A stretch of DNA of 54,644 bases from CAVORB01 sp963736235 (GCA_963736235.1 CAVTOR010000026.1:1-54644); one strand, 5' to 3'; shown: positions 1 to 9,469, counted from the stretch's first letter. Numbers and translations are program-made. Notes: generated from the letters alone by a model not told the origin.

Positions 1-100
1 GTCTTCCTGCCGTTCCCAGTTACCAACCCACCACGTCGCGTGGAGCAGCGACAAGCGTTCGATCGCTGAGAGGGACGCAAGGAGGCGAGGTCTGCCCAGC

Positions 101-709
101 TTAAAGCTTCTTCTTCGAAGAGCGCGGATTCGGCGGGTTCCCACCTTCTTGCGCCTCATGGTCTCTGATGAAGCTGCAGATTTCCTCGAGCCTGACGCGT
201 GAGGGTCCGTTCAGGTCTTGGCCGTAGCGAGGATCGTAGTGCTGGCAATAGGTCACCGCCAATCGGTACCCTTGGGAAGGCGACGGGGGATCGGCCAGAT
301 AGAGTCCGAGTCCCTCTTCCACCAGGAGAAGATTCCTGTCCTTGATCACGCGGACGGATCCCCACTTCTGCCGCTGGTACGTGTCCTGGAATGCTCGCAG
401 GCGCACACGCAGGCGGACCGCATCGGCTCGCGGCGGGCTGGCCTCCTCCCTCAGCCAACCCGTCAGTAGCCCGCGCGCCTCTTCGCTCAGCTCCCCTGCC
501 GCCCCATCGGGCGTGCCGGCGCGAGAAGCAGCGCGCGCAGCGATCCAGAGCCCGAATGCCGGCAACCGCCCCGTTTGCTCGAACCACTTTTTCAGTACCG
601 TCAACCGCGTCGGATTCGCGTGGCCGCTGCTGTCGATCTCGCGTATGACGGCGTTGAGCCTTTCGAGGATCGGGGAGACCGCCACGGCAAGCAACTGCGT
701 AGAGGCCAA
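101..709 (-). CDS. Conserved hypothetical protein
   Basis: Open frame of 202 codons with an internally consistent protein-like composition (helical N-terminal half, a basic lysine-rich C-terminus). I do not recognise the family. There is no signal peptide or membrane segment. The only start that gives this protein is a TTG at 707-709; there is no internal methionine. It lies directly downstream of the ferredoxin-type gene (stop at 714), so it may be the distal gene of that operon. Function unknown. Confidence 0.6.
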   Translation of the reverse strand: MASTQLLAVAVSPILERLNAVIREIDSSGHANPTRLTVLKKWFEQTGRLPAFGLWIAARAASRAGTPDGAAGELSEEARGLLTGWLREEASPPRADAVRLRVRLRAFQDTYQRQKWGSVRVIKDRNLLLVEEGLGLYLADPPSPSQGYRLAVTYCQHYDPRYGQDLNGPSRVRLEEICSFIRDHEAQEGGNPPNPRSSKKKL

Positions 710-713
710 ACGG

Positions 714-1918
714 CTATCGGCGCAGCGGCGGCAGGCGCCAGCGTCGCCGCAGACCCTCGGCGATGAAGGGCACGAGCCGGCCCTTCTCCCACAGCATCCG
801 GGCGAAGAGGCCGACCGGGCTGCGCGGGGGCCGACGATAGCCGCGGCGCTTCACCAGGGAGATGGCGCCGCGCTCGCAGGCGGGGACGCAGACCCCGCAG
901 CCGAGACAGACATCGGATTCGATCTCGGCATAGCGTCTGGCCGGTTCCCGGCTCCGCGCCCTGCCCGGCCGCGGGCGTCCGAAGCCAGCCCGATGCACTT
1001 GACGTTGCAGGCCCGCAGGCACTCACCGCAGTAGTCGCAGCGCTCGGGGTCGACTTGGCGATGAAGGGGGTCTTGGCCAGGCCGTCGTGGAAGCCGCTCT
1101 GCACCCCGGCCATCAGCTCGCAGCAGCAGCGGCAGCAGTTGCACAGGAACGAGGGCTGCTCGCGGACGTTGTCGGTGACATGGGTGAGACCCAGGGAGCG
1201 CGCGTAGTCCAGGGTCTCGAGCATCTGCTCCACGCGTGCGCTCCTCGGCGAAGCCGCGGCGCACCAGGAAACGCGCGCCCTCGCCGAGGACCATGCAGAT
1301 GCCCTCCACCGGGGCGCCCTTTCTGCAGGCCTGCCCCAGATGCGCCTTCTTGTGCCGGCAGTAGCACAGGGTCACCGCCCGGTAGGCGCTGTCGCGGATG
1401 ATCCGGCGCGCGTCCTCGTAGGGCGTGATCCGCGAGCTGACCGGGATGTGCTCGTCGTAGACCAGGGCACGGGCGATCTGGGTCCGGCTGCCGAAGAACT
1501 CGCCGGCCTGGCCCTCGCGTCCCTGCTCGTGCAGATACTCGGTCATGAGGCGCGCGAGCCGCTCCACCGGCAGGTCGCCGCGCTGGCGCATGAAGGTGAA
1601 CTCCATGAACCCGATCAGCCCCGGCATCAGCAGATAGTAGGTGGTCCCGGCGTAGGGCAGGTCCATGACCAGGCCCTTGTTGGCCATGGACTCGAGGATG
1701 GCGTCGAGCTCGGCCGCGGGGATGCCGGTCGCCTCGCAGAGCTCCTCGAGGGTGGCCTCCATCAGCGGGAAGCGGGAGGCGACGAAGGCCTCGCGCTCGT
1801 CGAACAGCAGGTCGAGGATCTCGCGCAGCTTGGCGTTGTCCACCAACCCGATCGGATAGCGGTTCAGGCGGTCGATCAAGGGCACCAGCGACGATTTGGT
1901 GCTCAGCAGGTGTCCCAT
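714..1918 (-). CDS. 4Fe-4S ferredoxin-type protein (interrupted by frameshifts)
   Basis: The N-terminal 230 residues read cleanly from ATG 1918 and resemble a helical regulatory or winged-helix-like region. They are followed by CYC, CNCC and CCC-type cysteine clusters and then two [4Fe-4S] ferredoxin motifs: CDYCGECLRAC, and CLGCGVCVPAC followed by ERGAI. These cysteine motifs lie in three different frames, so about three frameshifts fall near 1236, 1050 and 950. Each piece is well conserved in character, which favours sequence errors over decay. It is probably a cytoplasmic electron-transfer or redox-sensing protein; substrate and partner are unknown. Confidence 0.65.
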
Positions 1919-2124
1919 CGGTGTCCCAGGCTTCGCATCTGGGGACCCAGTATAGTGGATCGGGGTGACACCTGGACCGGCGGCCCGTTTCGCGCGCTTT
2001 GGGACGGAGCGCCGCCCGTCCCGTTGTCTTGCTCGAAGTCGCGGCAGCGACTCCTGTTGAACGGAGGTCGAAACTGCGCCTTGAGCACCGAGCCAGCGGA
2101 AGTCCGAAACCTTGGAGGATGCCC

Positions 2125-2722
2125 TTGATCATCCGTATCGTTCTCTGTCTCGTCGCGTTCGCTGGGAGTGCGCGCGCGAACGATGCCTTTCCCCTCCCCT
2201 TCGAGGGCCTGTACGAGAGCCGCGGCAGCGTGGCGAAGGAGAAGGTCGGCGACGGTGAGTGGCGCGACATCCCGCAGGACGTGCAGCTGCGCATCTCTAA
2301 GGATGGGAATATCGCCGAGCTGCAGTTGCGCATCCAGGTTCGGCTCAGCCGGAGACCGGCGATGGTCCCGTCACCCGCACCATCGCGAACGACATGTGGC
2401 TGGTCGCCCGGCCCGAACAAGGCAAGGCGAACGAGGCGGGGCGCGTCGCCTTGGATGTCTACAAGCGGCCCGACGGATCGGAACGGTTCGAAGATCTGGG
2501 TGATGGCTACTGCGTGCCGTCCGAGTGCCGCTTCAGCTACGTCACGGCGAAACCGGGACATCGGCAACGCTACGAGAGCCGGATGACCTGGCGGGCCGGC
2601 GAGCGCGGGCACCGAGTTTCAGCCAATCCGGCGGCCTGTCCTTAATGCCGGCGGGGGAAGCCGATTGGAGCACCTTCAAGACCTGGGAGAATGTCTTCAC
2701 CCGTGTAGCTCCCAATCCCTGA
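2125..2722 (+). CDS. Small secreted protein of unknown function (frameshifted)
   Basis: A hydrophobic signal peptide (IIRIVLCLVAFAGSARA) is followed by a mature domain of about 175 residues. The frame changes near 2360 and again near 2620; joined, the pieces give one coherent protein ending in WSTFKTWENVFTRVAPNP. A strong GGAGG at 2115-2119 touches the ATG at 2119 but is well spaced from the in-frame TTG at 2125, so TTG is the preferred start. Likely periplasmic. No enzymatic motif was recognised. Confidence 0.5.
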
Positions 2723-2801
2723 GTAGCATCGAGCGTGATTCGGAAGCCTGCCGGCACAGCGCCTCGCGCCCGCTCGAAGGCACAACTCGCGCCGCCGAGC
2801 C

Positions 2802-3675
2802 CTACCGGTCCCGGAGCAGACGCTCCAGGACGGCGTAGTAGGCTTGCGGACTCTCCTCCCACGGGAAGTGGGCGCATCCGTCCAGGACGTGATGCTTCTC
2901 TCGTGCCAAGAGGCGACGGTACTCGGCGAGGGATTCGGGCTGCAGCACATCGTCGCGGCAATAGATCAGGCCGCTGATCTTGTCCGCCAGTCGGCGGACG
3001 TCCGACTCGGAGAGCGGGGTCTGCCGGTAGTCGTCCCAGATGCGGACGTTGAGGCGGTTGTTGGCGTCGCGCTCGCGTGAACCCGGACGCATAGGCCCAG
3101 CCCTGCTCGGCATCGACGAAGTAGCTGGCGACCTTGCTGCGCAGATTGTGCAGATCCTCCGCCGGTGTCCCCATGTCCTCAAGGGCCAGCCTGCTGTGGT
3201 TCTCGGGGTGGACGAAACGCTTCCGCTCGATGTGCTCCAGGCTGCGCAAAGCGGGATCGACCGGGTTGCTCAGGATCAGGCTGGAGACTCGTTCGGGGTA
3301 TTGCCTGGCGAACAGCAGCACCTGCAATGCGCCCCAGGAGTGTCCCCACAGCGTCACCGGCGCCGGTGGCAGGACGTCGTTCATGTCGTCGAGCCACTGC
3401 GCGAGTGCGGACACGCCGGGCTTCACCGGTAAGCCCGCGTTGTCGCCGACGCCACGCATGTCCCACCGGCAGACTCGATAGCCGTCGCTCAATCGGTCCT
3501 GGATCGGCTGCAGGTTCCAGGTGGTGAATGCCGGCCCGCCGCCGATCAGGTACAGGGACGGTCCCTGCCCCTGGCAGTGGACCTGGATGTCCTCGGAGCC
3601 GGGAGCCTGGCTACAGTAGAAGAGGATCGCTGCCCCAAGGCCGATGACGCGCTTGGCTGGCACGTGTGCCGGCAT
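2802..3675 (-). CDS. Exported alpha/beta hydrolase (frameshifted)
   Basis: Alpha/beta-hydrolase fold protein with an N-terminal hydrophobic export signal after ATG 3675. The GGGPAF segment fits the oxyanion-hole loop of proline-iminopeptidase-like hydrolases, GHSWG is the nucleophile elbow, and the C-terminal H in CAHFPWEESP fits the catalytic histidine. The frame changes near 3080, between the lid region and the C-terminal third; the second frame continues the fold convincingly. Probably a periplasmic esterase or peptidase; substrate unknown. The last 30 residues (ESPQAYYAVLERLLRDR) look like the usual C-terminal helix, so the gene is full length. Confidence 0.75.
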
Positions 3676-3812
3676 GTTTCTCCGCTTCGGGCCGAGCCGC
3701 TCTGGAAAGCGCCCGGCCGCGGGCCGACGGCCGGTCCCGGCCATGAGCAGTTTTCCGTCGCGGGCGGACAAGTGATCGCGACCGCGAAGGTAGCACCTGA
3801 TCATCGGCGAGC

Positions 3813-4262
3813 CTACAGCCGCTTGCACGGCGTCTCATCGAGCGCGGCGCGCAGGATCTCCCGTTCCTGCTTCGGCGTCGGCTGCCAAGACCCGCCGCGG
3901 GCGACGAAGCGGCTGCCGGCGTCGACCACTGCCGTCTCTTCTGCCTCCAATCGAGGTAGCACGGGACTCATGACCAACTCCGCCAGCGCCGCGTTCTGGC
4001 GAATGAACGCGGCGCGGTCCAACCGCCCTTCCGCATCGAATCCGAGCATCTCGTAGATGAGCCGAACGACCGCAACGGGTGCCCGATCACGAACCTCCAC
4101 GATGGCCTCGGCCATACGCACGCGCTGGCCGGCGAAGCGCTCCAGGCGATGGCTCTCCGGGTCATCGACCATGCGGGAGAACTTCGCGCTCGCCAGCCGG
4201 TACAGGGTGTCGTCCGGTCCGAGGATGAAGGTTCGGGTCGAGTAGCTCACGTTGACCGTCAT
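3813..4262 (-). CDS. Conserved hypothetical protein
   Basis: 149-residue soluble protein with an ATG start at 4262. It lies 42 bases after the stop of the 4305-5003 gene on the same strand, so it may be the last member of the MerR-controlled operon. The sequence has a beta-rich N-terminus (SYSTRTFILGPDD) followed by helices. No known motif, signal peptide or membrane segment was seen. Function unknown. Confidence 0.6.
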   Translation of the reverse strand: MTVNVSYSTRTFILGPDDTLYRLASAKFSRMVDDPESHRLERFAGQRVRMAEAIVEVRDRAPVAVVRLIYEMLGFDAEGRLDRAAFIRQNAALAELVMSPVLPRLEAEETAVVDAGSRFVARGGSWQPTPKQEREILRAALDETPCKRL

Positions 4263-4304
4263 TCCAGGGCCAGAAGTTTGTACAAAGGGTACCGCCGCAT
4301 CTAA

Positions 4305-5003
4305 TCAGTACGCCGTCTCGCGCGACCACCGCTGCGATCCAAGGATCTCGAAACCGCAATACCGGGGCGTTATCCAGATCTCCCCGGCGGCCGTCTCCAG
4401 GTTGGTTTCTCGCACCCGGGTGTCCGCCTGCTCCAGCAATCCCTGAAGCGCAAGTCCAAGCGGTCCGCGACGGGCAAAGTCTAGGCCCTGCGACGCATAG
4501 TGATCCCGCGCCTTCGAAGTACCTGCCCTGCCGAGCTCGAAGAACCAAGCGATCAGCCGTTTCCGTAAAACCTCTGGTCCCAACTGCGCCTGCAGCCGTT
4601 CGACAATCGCTTTTCCGTCGCGGATCCCGGCGGGCAGTGTCTTTGTCAGCTCCGGCGGCAGGAACTGCCGAAAGGTCTCACCGAGGACCCGTCCCTGCAA
4701 CAGGTCCTCGTCCACCATCTGGGCAAAATCCGGCGTCGGGTCCGCGCCGGTGCGCGCCGCCAGCTGCAGCAGCGCCACGGCCTCGTTGCGGTGTCCGCTC
4801 GGCCCCAGCCCGCAGAGAAAATGATCGAGGATGTCGTGCACGAAGACCGAGGTCGGGATCCGCTCCCCGGTCGCCGCGGTGGAGGCGATGACCTCCGGGT
4901 CGTTGGCCGTGCCGGCAAGCTTCCAGCCCCTGGCGCCGAAGCCGTCCTGCCAGGTGCGCCGGTAGAGACAGGGCACCCGCACTTCAGTCGCGTGCCGGCT
5001 CAT
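4305..5003 (-). CDS. Uncharacterised protein in MerR operon
   Basis: 232-residue soluble protein. The start at ATG 5003 is chosen because it lies 20 bases inside the end of the merR-like gene, a typical translational-coupling overlap; the open frame extends upstream only as a shadow of merR. A segment VHDILDHFLCG with a following HRNEA contains closely spaced His/Asp residues that could bind metal, but I do not recognise the family. The operon context (MerR regulator with a C-terminal Cys cluster, HMA-like small protein) suggests a metal or redox stress role. This is inference only. Confidence 0.6.
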   Translation of the reverse strand: MSRHATEVRVPCLYRRTWQDGFGARGWKLAGTANDPEVIASTAATGERIPTSVFVHDILDHFLCGLGPSGHRNEAVALLQLAARTGADPTPDFAQMVDEDLLQGRVLGETFRQFLPPELTKTLPAGIRDGKAIVERLQAQLGPEVLRKRLIAWFFELGRAGTSKARDHYASQGLDFARRGPLGLALQGLLEQADTRVRETNLETAAGEIWITPRYCGFEILGSQRWSRETAY

Positions 5004-5454
5004 CCCAGACCACCCGCAGGACGCCGACGTCACCGAATCCCCTGCTGATCTCGCAGGCGTCGCAGACGGCGCGCACCGGCGGTTGCCGGCAGCCGTGACA
5101 GCCCCGAACAAATACCCGAGCCCGCTTGATATCAGCCCGCTGCCGCTCGATGGCCCGAGCGCGTTCCTCGAGCTCCACATCCATGGACTGCAGCTTCTCC
5201 CCCACCCTATGGCTCGCCTCGTCGCCAGTGCGGCTGGCCGGTCGAATCCCCGCCAGATCCGCGAGCGCCTCCAACGAGAAGCCGAGGCGGGCGAGGGCCA
5301 ACAGGGCGGCGAAGCGCTGCTCGTCCTCCGCATCGTAGACCCGCGTCCCGCCCGGGGTGCGGCGCGGGTGCACCAGCCCCCGCTCCTCGTAGAAGCGCAG
5401 GGTCCGCACCGTGGTTTCGAGGCGCTCGGCGATGGCGCCGATCTTCCGAGTCAC
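4984..5454 (-). CDS. MerR-family transcriptional regulator
   Basis: 156 residues. The N-terminal winged helix-turn-helix is typical of MerR (IGAIAERLETTVRTLRFYEERGL), followed by the dimerisation coiled coil (ERARAIERQRADIKRA). The C-terminus holds a four-cysteine cluster, GCHGC followed by CDAC, which fits a metal- or redox-sensing effector site. The start ATG 5454 overlaps the stop of the upstream small gene (ATGA). It should bind the perfect dyad at 5706-5729 inside a 19-bp promoter spacer and control its own operon. Inducer unknown. Confidence 0.88.
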   Translation of the reverse strand: MTRKIGAIAERLETTVRTLRFYEERGLVHPRRTPGGTRVYDAEDEQRFAALLALARLGFSLEALADLAGIRPASRTGDEASHRVGEKLQSMDVELEERARAIERQRADIKRARVFVRGCHGCRQPPVRAVCDACEISRGFGDVGVLRVVWDEPARD

Positions 5455-5675
5455 AGATCGACCAGACGGGCGTCGTAGCCGCGCTCGCGCACGGCGGCAA
5501 GGACCCTGTGCGGCGAGGCCTTGGCGGGATCGACGGGAAGGAACAGCGGGTGGGGTTTACCGGACGCATGGACATCGCCCCCGACGTGCAGTCGGTCCTC
5601 GAGGTGCTCCAGCAGCGATCGGCGCTGCTCCGCGCTCAGGGTCTGCTTGATATGCAGCATGACGTCACTGGACAT
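5451..5675 (-). CDS. Small HMA-like protein, first gene of MerR operon
   Basis: 74-residue soluble protein. The predicted fold has the length and spacing of a ferredoxin-like heavy-metal-associated domain (VMLHIKQTLSAEQRRSLLEHLEDRL and a C-terminal LAAVRERGYDARLVDL), but the CxxC metal site is absent; histidines (LH, VHASGKPH) are present instead. ATG 5675 is chosen over an upstream start because GGAGG lies 7 bases before it. It is translationally coupled to the merR-like gene. Possible metallochaperone-like or regulatory partner; that role is inferred. Confidence 0.65.
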   Translation of the reverse strand: MSSDVMLHIKQTLSAEQRRSLLEHLEDRLHVGGDVHASGKPHPLFLPVDPAKASPHRVLAAVRERGYDARLVDL

Positions 5676-5705
5676 CGGGATTCCTCCGTTATTGGCAAGG
5701 GGCCT

Positions 5706-5736
5706 ATATCTCACGTCTACGTGAGATATTTGTCAA
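5706..5736 (-). promoter_or_regulatory. MerR-type promoter and operator
   Basis: On the minus strand a consensus -35 TTGACA (5731-5736) is followed by a 19-base spacer and a -10 like AGATAT. A perfect inverted repeat, ATATCTCACGT/ACGTGAGATAT with a 2-base centre, fills the spacer (5706-5716 and 5719-5729). A long 19-20 bp spacer holding the dyad is the hallmark of MerR-activated promoters, so the operon running left from 5675 is very probably induced by its own MerR protein. Confidence 0.85.
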
Positions 5737-5897
5737 GCCATCGCGCTCACGTCCGGAAAAACACCCCGGCCAACGAAGGCGCCCTGCCCGTACGTCGCCT
5801 CCCCCCGGTTCGTTCATGAAACCGAGATGCGAAGCAGACTCCCTCTGAGCCATCATCGCGCGATCGCTATCGACATCGATACGTCACGGAGGCAGCC

Positions 5898-6032
5898 ATG
5901 TGGTCAACACTCTTCTGGATCTGCGTCGGCATCCTGATCGGCTGGAACCTGCCCCAGCCGGCCTGGGCCAAGTCTCTGCAGGACAGGGCCGTCGCCACAA
6001 TCAAAGGGTTGATGAACAAGCGCGATGTATGA
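5898..6032 (+). CDS. Small membrane-anchored protein (44 aa)
   Basis: ATG 5898 with GGAGG six bases upstream starts a 44-residue protein with one N-terminal membrane segment (TLFWICVGILIGWNLP) and a short basic cytoplasmic tail (IKGLMNKRDV). The good ribosome-binding site and the membrane-plus-charged-tail design support a real gene too short for usual gene finders. Function unknown. Confidence 0.6.
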   Translation: MWSTLFWICVGILIGWNLPQPAWAKSLQDRAVATIKGLMNKRDV

Positions 6033-6243
6033 GTCGCTGAGTCAGCGAGTCCGGATCTCCGAGGCGGGAGCTTCGACTAACCGCCTGGCATCCGAGCCGA
6101 TCAGCGGCACCTGAGCCAGGGTCTCTTCGCGGCGCGTTAGCCTTGCAGGGAGGGCGAAGGGGATCGCTCGGTAACCCCTGATCGAATCAGAGGTTACCGC
6201 AATGGTAGGATGCGATTGATTTTTGGCCAGGATGGCCAACAAA

Positions 6244-6381
6244 TCAGACTCCCCCTGAGCCACCGAACAGCAGCCCCATCAGGCCCCGAAAGACCGGGTT
6301 GCTCCCACGGCGTCTGGCGATCGCGTGACAGGCGACCACCGAGGCGAGCAGGAGGAGTGCCGTCAGGAGTATCGCGGTCAT
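6244..6381 (-). CDS. Small membrane protein (45 aa), coupled to GNAT gene
   Basis: A 45-residue protein with a strong N-terminal membrane segment (MTAILLTALLLLASVVACHA), an RRR stretch and a C-terminal hydrophobic glycine-rich helix (FRGLMGLLFGG). ATG 6381 overlaps the stop of the GNAT acetyltransferase gene (ATGA), indicating translational coupling. Likely a short inner-membrane protein; function unknown. Confidence 0.6.
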   Translation of the reverse strand: MTAILLTALLLLASVVACHAIARRRGSNPVFRGLMGLLFGGSGGV

Positions 6382-6821
6382 GTCAGCCGCTTTCGGAACG
6401 CGGTGACCCTGGCGGCAACTTGATAGCCGAGGCGCAGGTGGGCGGTCTCGCTGACGCGATTGACGAGGTCCGTGTCCGACGCCATCTCGGTGCAGCCGCG
6501 CGAGCGCGCCCAGTCCTCCGCAGCGGCGACGAGCTTACCGCCAATGCCCTGCCGTCGGGCTGGTTCGCTGACGTACCAGCCTTCGAGGTAGCCCACGGGG
6601 GAGGACTCGCAGCCCTCGGCCCAGACCCGCAGCGACACCTCAGCGAAACCGACCAAGTCCCCGTGCGGGTCCTGGCAGACGAGGACCGCGAACCGTTCCT
6701 CGTCGGACAGCATCATGGCCAGTTCCCTGCGGTGCTGTGGTTCATCGGTCTCGGGCCACAACGCCATGCGCATGACGAGCCAGGACTCGGTGTCTTCCGG
6801 TCTGACGTCCCGGATCATCAT
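6378..6821 (-). CDS. GNAT acetyltransferase, aminoglycoside 6'-N-acetyltransferase-like
   Basis: 147 residues from tandem ATGs at 6821/6818, with AGGAG upstream. The GNAT fold is clear: EGWYVSEPARRQGIGGKLVAAAE holds motif A, the acetyl-CoA pyrophosphate loop (R/Q-x-x-G-x-G). The pattern of EGW, AEDWARSRGC, ASDT and HLRLGY matches AAC(6')-I-type enzymes. It would transfer acetyl from acetyl-CoA to an amine in the cytoplasm. Whether the substrate is an aminoglycoside cannot be told from sequence, because chromosomal homologues often act on other amines. Confidence 0.82.
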   Translation of the reverse strand: MMIRDVRPEDTESWLVMRMALWPETDEPQHRRELAMMLSDEERFAVLVCQDPHGDLVGFAEVSLRVWAEGCESSPVGYLEGWYVSEPARRQGIGGKLVAAAEDWARSRGCTEMASDTDLVNRVSETAHLRLGYQVAARVTAFRKRLT

Positions 6822-6924
6822 CTGAGGTCTCCTGCGGTCGCACGCGCGAGGATCGGCGCGGATAGCGCCTGTAGAATGATCCGAGGCCTGGACAGGCCCC
6901 GATTGAAACCGGAAGGCATCCCTT

Positions 6925-7938
6925 ATGCAATCACGACTTTCAGGATCGCTGCGTTCCTCTGCCGGCGGCCGATTGCGGGTAACCCCGCTCGGCGTTGGCA
7001 TGGCGGCGCTCGGGCGACCAGGCTATATCAACCTCGGCCACGGGGACGACTACCGGGACGGGCGGACCGTCCAGGACATGGAGCGGCGCGCCTTCGCGGT
7101 GCTCGATGCGGCCTGGGACGCCGGCGTACGCTACTTCGACGCGGCCCGATCCTACGGCCGCGGCGAGGCCTTCCTTGGCGCATGGCTGCGCCGGCGCGAG
7201 ATCCCCGAGGGCGATGCCGTGGTCGCCTCGAAATGGGGCTATCGGTACACCGCAGACTGGCGCGTTCAGGCGGCCCATCACGAGATCAAGGACCACTCCC
7301 TCGCGGTGCTTCAAAGGCAATGGCGGGAAAGCCGGGAGAATCTGGGTGATCATCTCGATCTCTACCAGATCCATTCGGCCACCTTCGACAGCGGCGTGCT
7401 GGAGAACGGCGAGGTGCATCGCGAGCTTGCCCGATTCAAGCGGGGAGGTGTCCTGATCGGGCTCACGCTGAGCGGACCCCAGCAGGCGGAGGTGCTGGAA
7501 CGGGCGATGGCGGTGGAGGTCGACGGCGAACGGCTGTTCGATGCCGTGCAGGCTACCTGGAACCTGCTCGAGCCCTCCGCGGCTCGCGCCTTGGAGGCAG
7601 CGCATGCAGAGGGTGTCGGCGTCATCGTCAAGGAGGCCCTCGCCAATGGCCGCCTGACCGACCGCAACCGCGATCCCCGGTTCGCCGCCCGACGTCGCAT
7701 CTTGGCTGACCTGACCGCGCGATTGGACGTATCCCTGGACGCCGCGGCCTTGGCGGCCGCCCTGGCCCGGCCCTGGGCGGATGTAGTCCTCAGCGGTGCC
7801 GCGACCCTGGCCCAACTCGACGCCAACCTCCGGTCGCTGGACGTCACCTGGGACGCGCAAGCGGAATCCGAGATCCATCGGCTGGCCGAAGCGCCGGACG
7901 CCTATTGGCAAACCCGCTCCGATCTGGCCTGGAACTGA
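6925..7938 (+). CDS. Aldo/keto reductase
   Basis: 337-residue TIM-barrel oxidoreductase. The AKR catalytic tetrad is partly visible: FDAARSYG (Asp and Tyr), ASKWGY (Lys) and YQIHSATF (His). The LSGAATLAQLDANL region fits the NADPH-binding C-terminal loop. ATG 6925 has GGAAGG upstream. It is divergent from the GNAT gene with 103 bases between starts. Probably reduces aldehydes or sugars with NADPH in the cytoplasm; substrate unknown. Confidence 0.9.
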   Translation: MQSRLSGSLRSSAGGRLRVTPLGVGMAALGRPGYINLGHGDDYRDGRTVQDMERRAFAVLDAAWDAGVRYFDAARSYGRGEAFLGAWLRRREIPEGDAVVASKWGYRYTADWRVQAAHHEIKDHSLAVLQRQWRESRENLGDHLDLYQIHSATFDSGVLENGEVHRELARFKRGGVLIGLTLSGPQQAEVLERAMAVEVDGERLFDAVQATWNLLEPSAARALEAAHAEGVGVIVKEALANGRLTDRNRDPRFAARRRILADLTARLDVSLDAAALAAALARPWADVVLSGAATLAQLDANLRSLDVTWDAQAESEIHRLAEAPDAYWQTRSDLAWN

Positions 7939-7993
7939 TTACCGTGATGCGTCGGTAAGCGCGCCCCGCTTTTGGGCCCGCTGCCCCGTGTCG

Positions 7994-9469
7994 TCAACCG
8001 AGCATTAACCGGGCTCGCCGAACCGTTTCATTTGCCTTGTCGGCCGAGCCGTTCAAATAGAGCACCGCAGCGGCGAGATAGCGTTCCCGCCAGGGCGATT
8101 CCATCGACGCCGCATTCTCGAAGGCGGCCTCGGCGAATTTGTAGTCGTGGTAGCCGGTGTTTCGTTCGACCACGTACCGTCGGGCGAGGCGCTGGAACGG
8201 CGGCTCGGCTCCGCCCGCGGCCAGGTAGCCGAGGCTCTTGCGAGCTGCATCCACCCGGTCGTGACTGACGGTCGCGAAGATGTCTTCCAGGGTGCTGCCG
8301 GCGTCTGCTTCTCGATCCCGTGCCTCGAGGGTGTCGATCCGCAGGTGGCGGCGCTCGCCGCCGAGCAAGTCGCGGAACAGGGGCAGAAAGGCCGCCGCCT
8401 GCAGCAGTAACAACCGGCGCGCTCGGGGATCGTCTTGGTAGCGATAGGCGTAGTGGAGTGCGTTGACGCTGGTGTTCGCGTGCACCGAGATGATCCCGGA
8501 CTGCTTGAGCATCAGGTCCCCCGCGGCCAGAAAGATTCCGGTCCAAAGCCGCCCATCGGGGACGCCACGCCTGGTTGCCGCGTCCACGGCACGGCTCGCG
8601 TCTTCGTCCGAGCCTTCCCGCAGGACCTCGAGGGTTTCGGCGACCGCGCCGTTGTCGCCTTCGCCGTTCGATTCCCTGTCCACGCTCACTCGAGTCGCCA
8701 GCACAAGATTGCGGCGCCAGGGACGATCCGGAACCAGGTCGCTGTCCGCCGGGTTCGGCTCGCCTCGGTGGTTCAGAAGGGCGAGGACCAGCGAGCGCAG
8801 CATGGACTCGGTGTGCGCCGGGGCGACGACGCCCAGCAGCCGGTGGCAGTTGGCGACGGTGATCGCCTTGTGTCCGATGGCGCGAAAATCGCGCGCACCA
8901 TAGTGGAACAGCAGGGCGAAGAGCCGTTCCCGCGGCAGCGAGCGAGCCAGGCCGACCACGGCTGCGTCGGCCGCTTCCGGATCCCAGCGTTCCATGGCAT
9001 CCCGGAACGCACCCTCGGCCTTGTGGGCCGGCGGGACGAGCCGCTCGCGCAGGGGCCCAAGGGACCAACTCCCCGATCTTTGCTCCGCGGCCTGGGAGCC
9101 CTTGAAGACGTCCGCCGCCCACAGGACCGGGAGCCAGCGGTCCTCTGGGCGCCCAAGGAGTGTTGTGCGGTGCACGGCCTGGAGGACCATGAACGCGTGA
9201 TACTTGAAGCCGACATGAGGATAGGGACTCACCTGGCGGACCGAGGCCTCGGCGACCGCGCCCAGCAGGGTCGGGTAATCGAGCCCGCCGCGGATTCGCG
9301 CCACCAACGCCTCGAGCAGTTGGTCCCGGTCAGTCTCGATCAGCAGACGCAGGAGGTCGGCATGGTCAGGCGAATTCGGTGTGGCGATCGCGGGAGTGAG
9401 GCGCGCCGCCCCGAACGCTGCGGCCGTTACCGTCGCCTGTTTGAGGAAGGTCCTTCTGTTCAGGGACAT
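7994..9469 (-). CDS. Tat-exported protein of unknown function
   Basis: 491 residues. The N-terminus has a twin-arginine signal (NRRTFLKQATVTAAAFGAARL), so the folded protein should be exported by Tat, which implies a cofactor or early folding. The mature part is helical with conserved-looking histidines (PHVGFKYHAFMVLQAVH, LLFHYGARDFRAIGHKAI, VHANTSVNALHYAYRYQ). The HY...H...H pattern suggests a metal or redox centre, but no established domain is recognised. Converges with the aldo/keto reductase gene. Confidence 0.75.
   Translation of the reverse strand: MSLNRRTFLKQATVTAAAFGAARLTPAIATPNSPDHADLLRLLIETDRDQLLEALVARIRGGLDYPTLLGAVAEASVRQVSPYPHVGFKYHAFMVLQAVHRTTLLGRPEDRWLPVLWAADVFKGSQAAEQRSGSWSLGPLRERLVPPAHKAEGAFRDAMERWDPEAADAAVVGLARSLPRERLFALLFHYGARDFRAIGHKAITVANCHRLLGVVAPAHTESMLRSLVLALLNHRGEPNPADSDLVPDRPWRRNLVLATRVSVDRESNGEGDNGAVAETLEVLREGSDEDASRAVDAATRRGVPDGRLWTGIFLAAGDLMLKQSGIISVHANTSVNALHYAYRYQDDPRARRLLLLQAAAFLPLFRDLLGGERRHLRIDTLEARDREADAGSTLEDIFATVSHDRVDAARKSLGYLAAGGAEPPFQRLARRYVVERNTGYHDYKFAEAAFENAASMESPWRERYLAAAVLYLNGSADKANETVRRARLMLG

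Noticed and set aside
6042..6263. 73-codon minus-strand frame
   Set aside because: No ribosome-binding site, biased composition, and it overlaps the end of the better supported 45-residue gene at 6244-6381.
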